Assembly: GCF_039555335.1 (NCBI RefSeq)
Contig: NC_092628.1
Span: 62,760,735-62,824,734 of the forward strand
Direction: 5' to 3'
Length of the DNA stretch: 64,000 bases
Source of the DNA: Amphiura filiformis
Taxonomy: Eukaryota > Echinodermata > Ophiuroidea > Amphilepidida > Amphiuridae
The notes under the pieces were generated by a model. It ran no database searches and was not told the DNA's origin. It was given only the letters and a program-made list of their open reading frames with translations. Shown piece after piece: positions 45,047 through 57,179 of this stretch. The position numbers and the translations under genes are program-made. Positions within the stretch are counted from its first letter, which is position 1, and every line of letters starts with the position of its first letter.

Positions 45047-46790
45047 TTACGGAACACTGAGAAAATGCTTGAAAATATGATAAATAACTTGGTCAATTTA
45101 ACTGCTACGAAACATTTTGTACTTTCAATGCATCATTAGGCAGTTTATTGAATATATTTGTAATTAGAGTACTGTGACTAAGTCGACAACATTTATAAAT
45201 TGATTACATGAATGGCAGTATGCTAAGATGATCAACATACGAATAATATAAAGAATGATAGAAAATCGATTTATCTGATTTGAACACGTCTGAAGAAGCT
45301 CAGGGTCAAACTTGGAATAAACTGCATTGTAACATTAGTTACTATTATTATCATACATTTCTTTGTAACCACTAAACCAAATCGAACGCAAGTTGCACTA
45401 ATAATGCAGGAAACATATTCAGTCACCTACCTGGACAACCGATTCTTTAGAAATGCTTAGTCGCGCTAAAAGTCGATCGATACATGTTAAAATCAGCACA
45501 ATTCAGAGATACACCTTTTGCTATGAAATTAATTTTCTCGGTCAAATATAAAGCAATATTTTTTTCTTCAGTAATGTCAGTCAAAAACTTGGTGCTTGGA
45601 TATACATTTTTTTTTAAAATCCTGGTGTTAAAATTAAGCATCAAATTGTATCTTTTAGTGTGATATTTTTGATTTTTATAGGCCTTGAGTTCGCCTGCGA
45701 GCTTTTTACGGAATTGATTTTTTAGCGTCTCAAACTAATATAGTTTGCTAAAGAAAGATATTTCCCACCTCTGTAAAGCACATCGTGTGGGTCTATATAT
45801 TATAGTTTTGTCAGAATTTCCGTTTTTATTTTACCCTTTTTCCCTTCATGCTCTGAAAATGTCAAACTCGGTGCTTTTATCTCGTGCGCAACCAGCAGAA
45901 ATAGTCGATATTTTCATTGTTGTAATCCAGGGCAATTTTCCATTGAAAAGCAAAGATCATGAAGATTGCCCGACTAGCGATTTGGTAGCCCAAATCCCCA
46001 ATTGGTAAATGAGGTGAATTTTAAAAATTTGCTTCCGTGATAGCCTGCAATTTCAATTTATATGCATTCCATGATTATGAAAACCATTTTGTCTGTCTGT
46101 GTGTTTGTTTACCTAGGTTAGTGCGTATTAAGAGACGCACGCTTGAGGTTCATGAAAATCCACGGTCCAAACCTAGAAAAATTAGCGTGTTATTATAGGG
46201 GATTTTAATCTTCTGTCCCTCCTATCTCCATGTGAATTTTGTATGACCTATGCCCCCCCCCCCATCGCGGGTTGCCATTTTCATTACACCCTTCAGACTT
46301 GTGTTCGGGTTTCTGTAGAGATTCATCAGTGTTCGGGTTTGTTTTTAATTTGACATGTAGGCCTATATATAGGCCTAACCATATTTGTCATAATTAAGCG
46401 CTATACCTAAATGTATAGCTATGCTATATATTATTATGTAATATCATGTACATGTAGGCCTATAGGGTGGGGTGGGTGCAGAGGTGTGTAAGGTGGGTAG
46501 TGGGGGTGTATGTAGGGAAACTTTGGTGTGGTAATCAACACACTTTAACCATGACTTTCAATGCAAGGCTTATTGTTGCCACAAATGTTTTTTTTTTTTC
46601 CTTACGGTTATTTAATAAGTTTTTATAAACTTCCATGTTTAACCTGGTATTGTTTTGGCTGCTTCATCAGGGCCTATGACTTTCGGTGGGTTTCCAAAAG
46701 CAGTTTCAAACAAACACAAACAAAAGGCACCATACCCAGTCACCTTCATGACAATTGAAACACTACGTCAAGTATTAACATCCAAGTTAT
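45047..46790. other. No recognised gene
   Basis: AT-rich sequence with several TAGGCCTA octamers at 46360-46460, a poly-C run at 46252-46263 and a T run at about 46589. Parts of 45520-45600 share words with 49660-49715. No exon was convincing. Confidence 0.4.
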
Positions 46791-46796
46791 TCTGTT

Positions 46797-47060
46797 TTTA
46801 GGCAAGCAATTTTAAATAATTGCTTGAACATGTTTTTGTTTAAAAACAAAAACCTGTTTAAGTTAACAATGAAAATGAATGGTTCTTATAAGGCACAATC
46901 TCTGATGAGGAACTCAAAGCGCGTAAAGCACGAATTTACAAACAAACATAAAAACAATCAATTTTAAATAATTGCTTGAACAGGTTTTTGTTTAAAAACA
47001 AAAACCTGTTTAAGTTAACAATGATAATGAACGGTTCTTATAAGCCACAATCTCTGATGG
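46797..47060 (+). repeat. Tandem duplication around a 28-bp palindrome
   Basis: A segment of about 105 bases starting CAATTTTAAATAATTGCTTGAA is present at about 46806-46912 and again at about 46960-47065. It contains CAGGTTTTTGTTTAAAAACA followed by AAAACCTG, a near-perfect palindrome. AT-rich and non-coding. Confidence 0.75.
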
Positions 47061-47644
47061 TTCTTATAAGGACAATCTATTTCTGGCGTTTAAATAACGA
47101 AAGTCTGGGGCGTTACGCCGGGGCGTTACGAAGGTTATTTCTTTGGAAGTGTGTTCCAAACAGTTTGCTTGATCATAAAACATACAGCGTAATATAATGT
47201 TTTGTAAAAGAAAGTTTTGTTTAAAATATTGCCCAATTGCATGTAAGCCTTCGGGCAAAGTTGTTTTGAGGAGAAGCAAATTTCAACACATTGGTCCGAA
47301 TCACTCACGTGATGATGAAATATCCTCATCGTGCTATAAACATGATCAGTATAGGAGCGCTATTAGGCCTGGGAATTTCGTTGCTATATTGAAGTTCTGG
47401 CAACACTGTATCATGCCGGTATTCCTATTAAACCCAGGGATATCGATCCACAATGCTAGTATTATTAGCCTTATATTTCACGCGTTGATTTTGAAAAAAT
47501 TCAGCCGGTGAAAAAATGGTGAAATCAAAACGTAAATTCTGACAAAACTATGATATATCGCTCACGGTGATGTGCGTTAGAAAGTTGGGAAAAATCCTTC
47601 ATTAGCGTACTATATTACTTTGAAAAGCTAAAAGGTTGATCCAA

Positions 47645-47722
47645 GAAAAGGCTCGCGGGCAGAGTTTAAGCCTATCAAAATCGAAAATCTTACACGAAAT
47701 GACTGAATTTCACGCCTAAGTT
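47645..47722 (+). repeat. Dispersed repeat, direct partner at 32490-32567
   Basis: The words GACTGAATTTCACGCCTAAG and TCAAAATCGAAAATCTTACAC match 32490-32567 with small differences. The partner sits at the left border of the foldback element at 32565, so this may be a solo piece of the same family. Confidence 0.6.
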
Positions 47723-48067
47723 TAACACTAGGATTTGAAAAAAATAAGTATCAAGCACTACAATTTGACCTGACATTTACTGAAAAATGAAAATGATTGC
47801 ATTTCATTTGGCCGAGAAAATTAATTTTACATTGAAAAGGTGTAACTCAAAATTTAGCTCGTTTCAACACCAAATTCGATCGTTTGTATTGCCACATTAA
47901 ATGACTGAGTGAGCCTTGCTAAACAAAAGAATCGGTTGTCCAGGCTGCTAACTGTATTGTACTACATGTTCAATTTTAATTAGTGCCATTCCAACGACCC
48001 AAGGCCAAAAACACCTTTACCACGTTCAATACAGAATGCACAACAAATCACACTAAGTTAACAAAAG

Positions 48068-49129
48068 GGCAATTAGAAAATACCGTTGTGACATGATGCT
48101 TAAATCAACGTCAAGGGCGCAGTCTTAGCTCCCAAATGCCGTTTGTTCTGTTCAATTTGCTTGCTTGTTTCAATTTCGAGATGTGTTTAGTTAACAACGA
48201 AAGGGTAAAATCACAAATGTGCCACTTTTACTAGGGAAGAGGGCTGTACATGTAAACCAATTATAACTGATGGTGATGCGTCTAATGCACTCACCCCTTC
48301 GGGGCTCGTGCATTAGACGCAACAACATCAGTGCGCGTGCATTATTTTGTCTAATTTCTCTCCCAACAAGTAACACGCCTTCATTAACCTATAAGTGTGC
48401 AATATTTGCTTGTCTTTTAACATGTCTTGAGTGACAAAGAGAACAGTATTTACCATGATAAAATTTTACAGCAGAATGTGAAATATTTATTTATCTTTTA
48501 ATATGTTTTAAGTGGAAAAGGAGAATCATTATACCTGTATCATGATAAAATAGTAAAGACAGTAAATACAAACAATTTTGTATTGTTGTGTAATTGATGC
48601 ATTCTTTTTTCACGAAGGAACTCTTGATAAATTTTAATACTTGATGCTATCATATTATTTACATGTACTGTACAGCCCTCTTCCCTAGTAAAAGTGGCAC
48701 AATTGTGATTTTACCCTATCATTGTTAACTAAACATATCTCGAGATTAAAACAAGCAAATTGAACAGAACAAACGGCATTTGAGAGCTAAGACTATGCGC
48801 TTGACGTTGATGTAAGAATAATGTCACAATGACATTTTCTAATTCCCAAAGAGGGCGCTTTTTACTTGCACAATATTTTTTGCAGATGATGGTGGCTGCG
48901 ATATCGCTATTTTTGACGTCGCCATTGGATTAACACATAGTAATGAAATCTTCACAAACAATTCTAAATTTGTTATGTGGTGTCAAAGCAAAATTATCTT
49001 ACTCTAAAACCGTTGGGGTTCGACAAAGTACCCCACTGTAAGTATGTTGTTTTTCGGCCTTGTATTTTCGCCAGCCTCGAACGTCACGTGTTGCGTGTCC
49101 TATGCCGCCTGATTTTTTGAGACAGGCTG
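48068..49129. mobile_element. Foldback element copy 2, left end truncated, with nested insert
   Basis: This is homologous to 30581-31459 and shares its inner hairpin and right arm. The first ~35 bases of the left arm are missing. About 225 bases (roughly 48886-49110), related to 24445-24640, are inserted in the T-run near the right tip, so the final GAGACAGGCTG (ending 49129, then TA) is displaced. Confidence 0.8.
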
Positions 49130-49714
49130 TACACGTGTTGCAGCAAGTGAGGTAAGAGAAAATATTCAACATTCAGCTTTACATTTTGTACTTGTGTCAA
49201 ACTTTAATGGATGATATCAACCTTGCCATACAGTCTCTTTGGCAACAAAATCTTGATAACGATTCAGTATAAATTCAGAATAAATGCATGCTTGTTGCAA
49301 GGGTGACGGGCAAAATTCTTGTCATGCTTGGTTCTCTATATTGATGTTGATTGATGGTAAAATATTGTTGGGGGAGGGCTAAATAGGTATGAAAGCCGTG
49401 CTTGCCAGAAATAATAACTTTCGAAGGGTCATTTGGCATTTTATAGAAAAAACATCATTTTCTTTTTGTTATATCATTGTTAAAAAAGTGTTTGATGTTT
49501 TTTTTATTTTTTATTTTTTGGGTCGGTCGTGTCTGGGTAAACACACACTTCTTTGGCCTTGTTATACAAGTCTCACTCAGTCATTTAATTAGGCACTGCG
49601 ACGATCGAATTCGGTGTTGAAATTATCGAAATTGTGAGCTACACCATTTCAAATTAAAATAAATTTTCGCGGCCAAATAAAAAGCAGTAATTTTCATTCT
49701 TTCAGTAAATATCT

Positions 49715-50822
49715 AGACTATGCCATTGTCGATTTTTGATAAATAAAAATATGTTATTTAATCATTATGAACGCATTCAGTTGAACTCGAAATTATACTG
49801 ATATTATTTTATTTCATCAAAATACTAGTAAATGGTTATGGTTTAGGCCTATATAATTATATTAGTGACAGTAACAGAAAGTATACGTAGGCTTATTGAA
49901 TGCAACATATTATAATGGCACTTCAATACTGAACAGTTGTGATTTTATAATCTACCCGTTTAATAATCGCGAAAGCCCGAGTTTAAGGGGCGCACCATTA
50001 GATTTCCAGGGGGGGGCATGGGAGTTTTTTGAAAAAAAAAAACTTTGCCCACTAGTGAGAAAAAAAAACTTTGCCCACTAGTGAGACAAAAAAAATTTTG
50101 CCTCACTGATGAGTAAAAAAAAAAAATTTCACCCACCCAACTTTGTATTAAAATGCACATCAAAATTGAAAAAAAATAACTTCGCCGCCGAAGGCGGCTA
50201 AAAAAAAAAATTCGGTGCTCTTGGAGGCGAAAAAAAAGAAATTCCGCCGCCTTCGGCGGCGAAAAAAAAAAATTCTGCCTGACCCAAACTCCCATGCCCC
50301 CCCTGAGAATCTAATGGTGCGTCCCTTAAAAATCGACTATGAACATTGCATTTTTAACAGGACTTTGACCGGGGACTTAGTCCCTAACACACACTGTCAA
50401 TCATACTTGTTATCAATCCAATTTAACCGCACTCACAAAGCCTGTATGTACAAGACGCGCTCATGCACCCAGTACACAAAGCGCCGCATAGTTGTGTACC
50501 ATGTAGTTATCTATGGTATTGCCACATGCCCGGAGGATTTAAACCATAACGAATTCTGGGCGACCAATCACAAGCCAGATCCATTTACAGATGCATTACA
50601 TCATGGCCAATTTTAGTAGGCTAGAAATCCGACAATCTCATCCATAGACAACCGTGTTAAACTTGTTAACCGCAATGGAAAGTAAGTAGTCCACTTGGGA
50701 AGCCAACAAACAGAGGGAGTATGGTGACTAAAAAGATCACATGTGAAAATCTATCAATTGTGCACAAATTAATTAAATCAGAGTTTTAAGAGTATGCATA
50801 TAAATGGGCAAGTGGACTACCG
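49715..50822 (-). repeat. Dispersed repeat, inverted partner of 35330-36121, with nested MITE
   Basis: The outer parts (49715-49980 and 50331-50822) match the reverse complement of 35330-36121. The partner has no counterpart to the middle 339 bases, which are the MITE described separately. Not coding. Confidence 0.8.
49987..50325. mobile_element. TTAA-flanked MITE, GGGGCGCACCATTAGAT ends
   Basis: TTAA lies on both sides (49983-49986 and 50326-50329). The ends are inverted copies over about 42 bases (GGGGCGCACCATTAGATT and its mirror, followed by a G-run and CATGGGAGTTT). The interior has A-runs separated by repeated ACTTTGCCCACTAGTGAG and by CCGCCGAAGGCGGC-type palindromes. TTAA targets point to piggyBac-type mobilisation. 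The absence of the insert from the related segment at 35330-36121 confirms it moved. Confidence 0.88.
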
Positions 50823-51043
50823 AGAACTCTAGTAAATATCATGCTTGATACTATATTTTTTAATTTTAAATCTTGGTGTTAAACTTCTACAGGGTGGACT
50901 AAGGATGAGCACCATTTCCCTTCTCCTCTGTTTATCCACCAGTGGACTGCCGTTGAAGTCGTAACTCATCTGCCTTTACTACCGATGCTCATTACTGATG
51001 CTGTCTCGCTATATCCGCCGTTGGTCTTCGTCGTAACCCAGGC

Positions 51044-51376
51044 CAGGGCCCGGGGGGGCACTCAACTTAAATTTTGGTAGGGGTGTGCGGCGCGGAGCGC
51101 CGAACTTTGGGAACTGAGAACTGATTTTCGGGCAAAATAGGGGCTTGAAGAACTGAAATTTGGGCCAAATTATAGGCTGTTGAGCTAAAAATTTCCATTT
51201 TTTTTCCAAATTTGAGCTTAAAGAGCTACAATTGTCAGAGTTTGAGGCTCAAAGAACTGGATTAGATTCAAATGTGGGGCTTAAGGAACTGCCGGAGAGC
51301 CTGAAAAAGGGACCCTTGACCGCCGCACATACCCGTACCACCTTAACATGTGAGTGCCCCCCCCCTGGGGCCAGGG
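51044..51376. mobile_element. MITE with G-run ends (GGGCCCGGGGGGGCACTCA)
   Basis: CAGGGCCCGGGGGGGCACTC at the left is mirrored by GAGTGCCCCCCCCCTGGGGC at the right. Inside, GAACTG and GGGCTT words recur (AAGAACTG, AGGAACTG). No gene. A target duplication was not clear. Confidence 0.7.
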
Positions 51377-52065
51377 AGGCTAAGGGAATACCCAGTACTT
51401 GCCCAGGGCACTGCCCGCAAGTCTACGGAAAGGAGAGGGATGACTCACTGTCCCTACACGGGCTTCCTTAAAAAGGGTCCCGTACCATTCCCTAAACGAC
51501 ATTCACCCATTAGGAAAAGAAATACCCATGGGAAACCCAGCACCAAGAAGTGCTGGTAAGGGTAACTTTCAGCTCCTTGGTAGTGCTAGGCACTGCCTCC
51601 ACTCACAACGCAATTTATTCCAAGGTTATATTCTTAGTGTCAATATTTGCTCCTCATGGATATCTAGGAATTTTGCATTTAATTAAATGTGCCTAACATA
51701 TGGTAGTGTAAACACGATTACTAAATCCAAATAAAGAAATGGAAAAACATTTGGAATAAACAAAGACCTTTTACGTCATTTACGGGAGAGGGTTGGTAGG
51801 CCAACAACACCTTTACCAACATTCACCTCAGAATTTCACAACAAAACACATTGTATAAGTTAACACAAATCTAAATTATTTAATGAGAAGTATAGCATGA
51901 TTGGACAATGTTCTTATCCTGTAGTCTTCTTCGTGTTGTTGATAATAAAGTCCTAATGCACTCAATGTTCTGGACGACTGATGTATCCTGATTCAATCTT
52001 GTCCAGGGAAGATCATTTTCACAGTATATTTACGTAATATATATCCATTGCGTAAAACAAACCTT
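51377..52065. other. No gene; includes repeat partner of 37677-37840
   Basis: Positions 51605-51750 are the second copy of the 37677-37840 repeat. The GC-richer stretch 51377-51600 has short open frames without recognisable domains. Confidence 0.4.
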
Positions 52066-52255
52066 GTACAGATGACAATTTCCAAAACGGGACTGCGTTC
52101 ACCATTCACCCAATTTCTTCAGGCATTGATCCACACAGTTTCACTTACATTGACAGATGTGTTGTTCATAAACCAGACTTTACCAAGTCGACAGACAAAT
52201 ATATTTCCTTTTTGGGCAAGAAGCGCACTGTGGCTTTTTCCGAATTTTCTTCATG

Positions 52256-54570
52256 CTAGCTGGAAAATTGGTAGCACATTGACTACACAAAACAAATTAT
52301 GACTGCTAGCAATTACATCTCCTTGAAGTCACAATATAGCCCAGAACAACACTTATATAATCTGCCCCGGCGATCTCTTGCTTCTCTTTTTTTACATACC
52401 AAACTTGTAATAATAGAAAGTCCCAGTTCTATGGAAAGCTCATTATTTCACATTCACTTTTCATGTTATGCAATGCAATGATTAATTTGTAATGTGGGAT
52501 ATTCCGATCCATAAATAGGTCTGACTTTGTTATTGTGATTGCATAACGGAGAATCCCATCTCTCATAAAATAGGTTTTAAATGCAAACAATGGGAAATAA
52601 AATTATTCCGGGTACATGACAGTACTGTTGTTTATAATAATTAAAAGCATTCGGTAATCTTTATTGGGACACATTGTGTTATAAAGGCCGCTCCATTCAA
52701 TGAATATCACCACTTCGGACAGTTTTTCTCTTGACCAGGCTGTGGAAGTTTCAAGATGAAATGACTGAAAACAATTTGCAGGTCACATAATAGAATGTTT
52801 ATGGAACGGCAATACGCATGTGTGGACCCAGGAAAGGGGCGGATTTATACTAAACTGTTCAAGTGAGGTATTACTGTCTTTGACCACCATGGTTAAATAT
52901 TTGATGTTCTGATTGGCTTTTCAAGCTATTGCGGATGACGCGTGGTATCATTTTTTCGCACGAACGGAAATAGGTCCGAAAAAATGAGGGCGCTATAATA
53001 ATAAACGCTTAAAACTAAAATAAAGAAATACATAAGGGATGAAATAAATACAAAACAAGATCTTATCTTGTTAAGTATGATACGAGGATATGAAAAATAA
53101 TATGATTAAAAAATGTCCCCCCCCCCTATAAAATTAATTAATTAATTAATTAATTAATTAGAAATATTATAAAAAAAACACACTTTTTTCATTAAAACAA
53201 ACCCTAAAATAAAAGATAAGTGTAAAATGTATGTGATGATAATATACAAAATTAAAAGGAAATGTATAGGGGTCAAATTAAAATAAAAAGAATGAGATAT
53301 TTTGTCACAAGAATGATCGGCGTAGTGGGATGGTACAACTCCTGTCAAACTTGTCACAGTTATTGTGATCGTATCACACAAGTAAATGAGAAACATGTGA
53401 TTTTGGACTTAACACGGTTTGGAAAAAGTTTTTCCATTTTTTAGCTCCCTATCGGGCAGTCAGAACTTCATATTTGGGAGGGTTCGACAACAATCGTCCC
53501 AAAATCGCATTTTAATCATTTTAGATGACCATAGAGGAAAGAATTGAAGATTTTTACAGCTTCTATGGCTAAAATTGATCAAACCGATCACACAATGGTG
53601 CTCGTTCGAAGTTGGAGCTATCGCGAGTCAGCTGTTGAGCACAATTTGCCATTGAAATTAAACGTCCGACTGTTATGCCGACTGTTATGAAATTTTGGAA
53701 GACTCTCTTCGGGAAAACAGCTCGACAACAGCTTTCCCGTGACATTTTTTACTTCAAATTGTAGTATGTTAAGGATGAACATTATAACTCACATGTGAGC
53801 TTCTATGGTTATTATTGGGTGAAAGGTTTTCCCACCAGCCCACTAACTAGTCCATTGTCTATACCTACAGTACAGTGACTGAGCTAGAGGTCAATCATCA
53901 ATTGGAGCGCTGTGTGTGCACTGAATAGGAAAAACGGACAGTAACTGCATAATGTCAGGGCGGCCCGGTGAAGCAAAATGTGCATTGGATTAACACGAGA
54001 GTTTGGATAAGATTGTAGATTTCCTTTCTCATACAAATGCATGCTCCCCCGTTATTAAAGCTTGTACCTGATTAAAAATTCAGATATTTTGAAAAGAATA
54101 AGTAATTGAAACATAGAGCAAGTACTAAAATCATACTTTTATACTTTTTGCTTCATGCTTTTATACTTTTTGATATATGACGCTAACTAGTTCATCTTGT
54201 ATACCCACAGCACAGCGCTACTAGTTCGGGTCAATTACCTATTTGAGTACCCCTGTGTTGTGTGCATACATGTAGTTAACAATAACTGCATGATGAATAG
54301 CTTTTGATTAGTTTCATTCTTTATATTTCATGGGGTTCTTTAATCTATACATCGTTTTCGCTGCGACATTTCTGCATGCCTTATTCGTTGTTTGTTCGCA
54401 AGTACCGCAGTGAGGGTTTTTAAAAGCTTTTGGGGTTATCCCCGGGGACTATCGGTAACCATCATCTCATTATGGTCATTTTTTTATTTTTTCTCACTGT
54501 GTGCAATGGATCTGTCTATTTTTAAATTTTAGTGTGTAATCTATTGCATTTAATCAAAATATATCACAAC
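52256..54570. other. No recognised exon; ATTA microsatellite at 53133-53160
   Basis: A C-run (53116-53125) is followed by (ATTA)n. No receptor cyclase exon was recognised on the minus strand, although this region would be the first intron of the exon at 54579-55248. Confidence 0.4.
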
Positions 54571-54578
54571 ATGCTCAC

Positions 54579-55248
54579 CTCGTGCTTTGCTGATAGCGGT
54601 TTGTAAGACTTCTTCTGTACCACTGAAGTCCGTCATAATCAAATAATTAGTTTCAATTCGCGTTAAGAACCTCCCTACAATTGCTGGGCCTACAACATTC
54701 CAATAACTGAAGACGGAATCCTGCAAAACCACTGCTGCGTTCCATTCAAAATGATCAAATATATCTGATATAAAAAGAACAAGTGTGGACTGTTTATATG
54801 GTGTACGCGTGAAAGTCTGGTATCGCGATCTATCGTCTAAATAATCTGCCGATGTTGATCCTGATAATATTGGAATGTTCCAATATGCCGCGACATCAGC
54901 CACTGTGGCAGCTTCAGGGCTACAAAGAGGTCCAAATATGGCTTGTATGTTATAGGTATAATACATTTTGGCTGCTACACCTGATGCTCTTATTGCACCC
55001 TTGCCAGCGCAATCTGTCTCGGTGACATCATAGACGTAAGTAAACTGCAAATTCTTGGTGGCTGCAAAGGGTTGGTTGATAGTTTCAAGAGCAATGTCAA
55101 AAGGTGGTTTGAAAGACCTGAAATCCATAGCAATTCCTGAAGGGCTGATGGATCTCAGCAATAACCCAACCGTCACGTTATGTATTTGGTCCATGATGAT
55201 AGGTGTAATAAGAAAATGCAACCAAAAACAGATTGGCACTGGTGTCAT
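54579..55248 (-). CDS. Receptor guanylate cyclase paralogue, first exon
   Basis: From an ATG at 55248 the exon encodes a hydrophobic signal sequence (about residues 1-18) and the N-terminal lobe of an ANF-receptor-type ligand-binding domain: NVTVGLLL, FKPPFDIALETI, TDCAGKGAIR, QAIFGPLCSPEAATVADVAA, WNIPILSGST, RYQTFTRTPY, then FEWNAAVVLQD. It ends ...KARG at a donor (GAG, then GTGAGC on the minus strand at 54578-54573). The domain would face outward and bind a ligand, probably a peptide. The exon has no stop or frameshift. It resembles 28971-29640 closely and ends at the same position, so the two arose by duplication. The remaining exons were not found to the left. A decoy, NPR-C-like receptor cannot be excluded. 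Confidence 0.85.
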
Positions 55249-55689
55249 ATCTTCAGAATAGACACTTGATGGGTTTGTGCTTTTTAAAAGGATTTCCTCA
55301 TGTGTGTTAAAATCGATTCAATAAGTGTTAGAGTATTTGCATAATTTTGTCAGGCTGTTTGGAAACCAGAAAACCAATCTGAAACCTGTGCGTCTTGTTT
55401 GAAAAGCGTTTTGCACAAAAACAATTTGGTTATGCTACATCCCGAAGGACATGTAATCATGGCAGACAAAAGTAATACAAAATCAAATTCAACCGTACCA
55501 CGTGAATCGAGTTAATCAAAGTACTGTATCGTACAGCTACAATGATAACAACTGAAACCTGATTAAATTAGCGAGTCGTTCCCCTGAAGATAGAAATAAC
55601 AATGCTTTACATTTGTATAACCGGAAATTATATGGAATTTAAATGAATCTCTGCACACGCTTCAATTACCTACACTGATAGCCAGACTA

Positions 55690-55850
55690 GAGTCAAGTAA
55701 CTCTCTAAGTGGAGTAAACTAGCACTGACTCTTAGGAAGGAGTCACCTGATTATCCCAGGAGAGTCAGTTGACTCTACTTATGGAGTCGTCGACGGAGTC
55801 AAGAAATTTATGACTCTTCAGGAGAGACTCTGGAATAGTTTGGCTGTTGA
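55690..55850. repeat. Cluster of GAGTCA / TGACTC words
   Basis: About ten GAGTC or GACTC words occur in both orientations within 160 bases, including GGAGAGTCAGTTGACTCTAC and GGAGTCGTCGACGGAGTCA, both locally palindromic. The cluster lies about 450 bases upstream of the receptor first exon at 55248 on its strand. It may be the subterminal part of a TIR element, or AP-1-like sites. Confidence 0.6.
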
Positions 55851-57179
55851 CACCATGGAATGTATATTCTCCCATTCCTAAGGGATGGTGGTTCAGCCTA
55901 AATTTCTGCATCCTATATGGCTTTACCGTTCAGGTTGGCTTATTACATAGGCCTAGAGTCTATAAAGGCTGGGAAAGAAAATTATATATATAGGCTATCT
56001 AGGATGCACCGTTCTCGAGTTATTACCAAAAAGGTCGGGGGTTAACAACGTAAAAGTATTCCGATTTTGACGAAAGAGATGTCAAACTATATATTCTGAA
56101 AAAACTCACGTCGTATGTTCTTATTAATAATTTAAGGTAAAGACCTATTCAGTGATTTACTCATCCGGAGGATTGTAAAAATCATCCAAATTCAGATTTG
56201 GCACTTTTGTTAGTGTCATAGATGTGAAAACATAGGATGGTAGTGGTTAACCCGAAAGCCGTGTATTAAAGTCAATACTGCTGTTTTCCTCACTTTTTGC
56301 AAAACGTTTCGTTTAAAAAATACCTAATGACAATTTTAATGACTTATCCTTCGCTTATAGGCGAAGGTATAAGCTTTTATATAGAGCGGATTCTGATGAC
56401 AGATCAAAAGAGATAAGACATGAGACGGATGTGTTATACGAGAGTGGCGGCTATCCACACTGGACATTGTTATGTTCAGGGCTCGTCCAAAACAAAAAGA
56501 AAATTAGGACAGCGACGAAAATTACAGCAAGAAGGGCATTTTTGTAATATTGCCTTATGTGGAAGGCCTTTTGGATAGGGAAACGTAAAAGTGTAAGAAA
56601 GGGATTCAAAGGACTTCACTCGTAGGGTCTTGGAAACAATTCATATCTGATCTAAAAGACCCAAACCGAACCGTGACAAAGGGTTAGACATTGGCCCTGT
56701 CTGGGACAACCTCCTGACCCCTCGGAACCATGGAAATAATATCTACTATTTCCATGCCGAACATAGAACCAAAGGGGCGCCACAACATCTTCTTGTTTGA
56801 CGTCATCTACACCTGTGACGACATCGAAGATGTCTCAACAACATCCTTAGAATCAACAAATCTTCAGAGCAATAACACCCGCTGTTGACCTGGTGAAAGT
56901 GCTCCGGTGAGTGTTATAAATTTGAGTAGCGTAGAAGTTTAATTTCGCTTTCTAAGATAGGAAAAGTTCAGCAGAGACCATAAAAAAATGCATCACCGTT
57001 CAACAAAATAGTTGACAAGTAATGTCATGAATGACGATACCCTTTCGAGCGAAAATACAGTTTATTTAGCCAATGTCAACATATGATATCAGGTAAAATA
57101 TTTTCTTAAACATATTGAACTACGATTTGCCACTTCACAATATGACAGCAATGGAAACAAATGTGCAAATGTTTGCATA

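Noticed and set aside
56470..56600. QRRKLQQEGHFCNIALCGRP, reminiscent of the start of a BTB domain
   Set aside because: Only about 20 residues before a stop, no continuation in any frame and no splice signal. Too weak to call.
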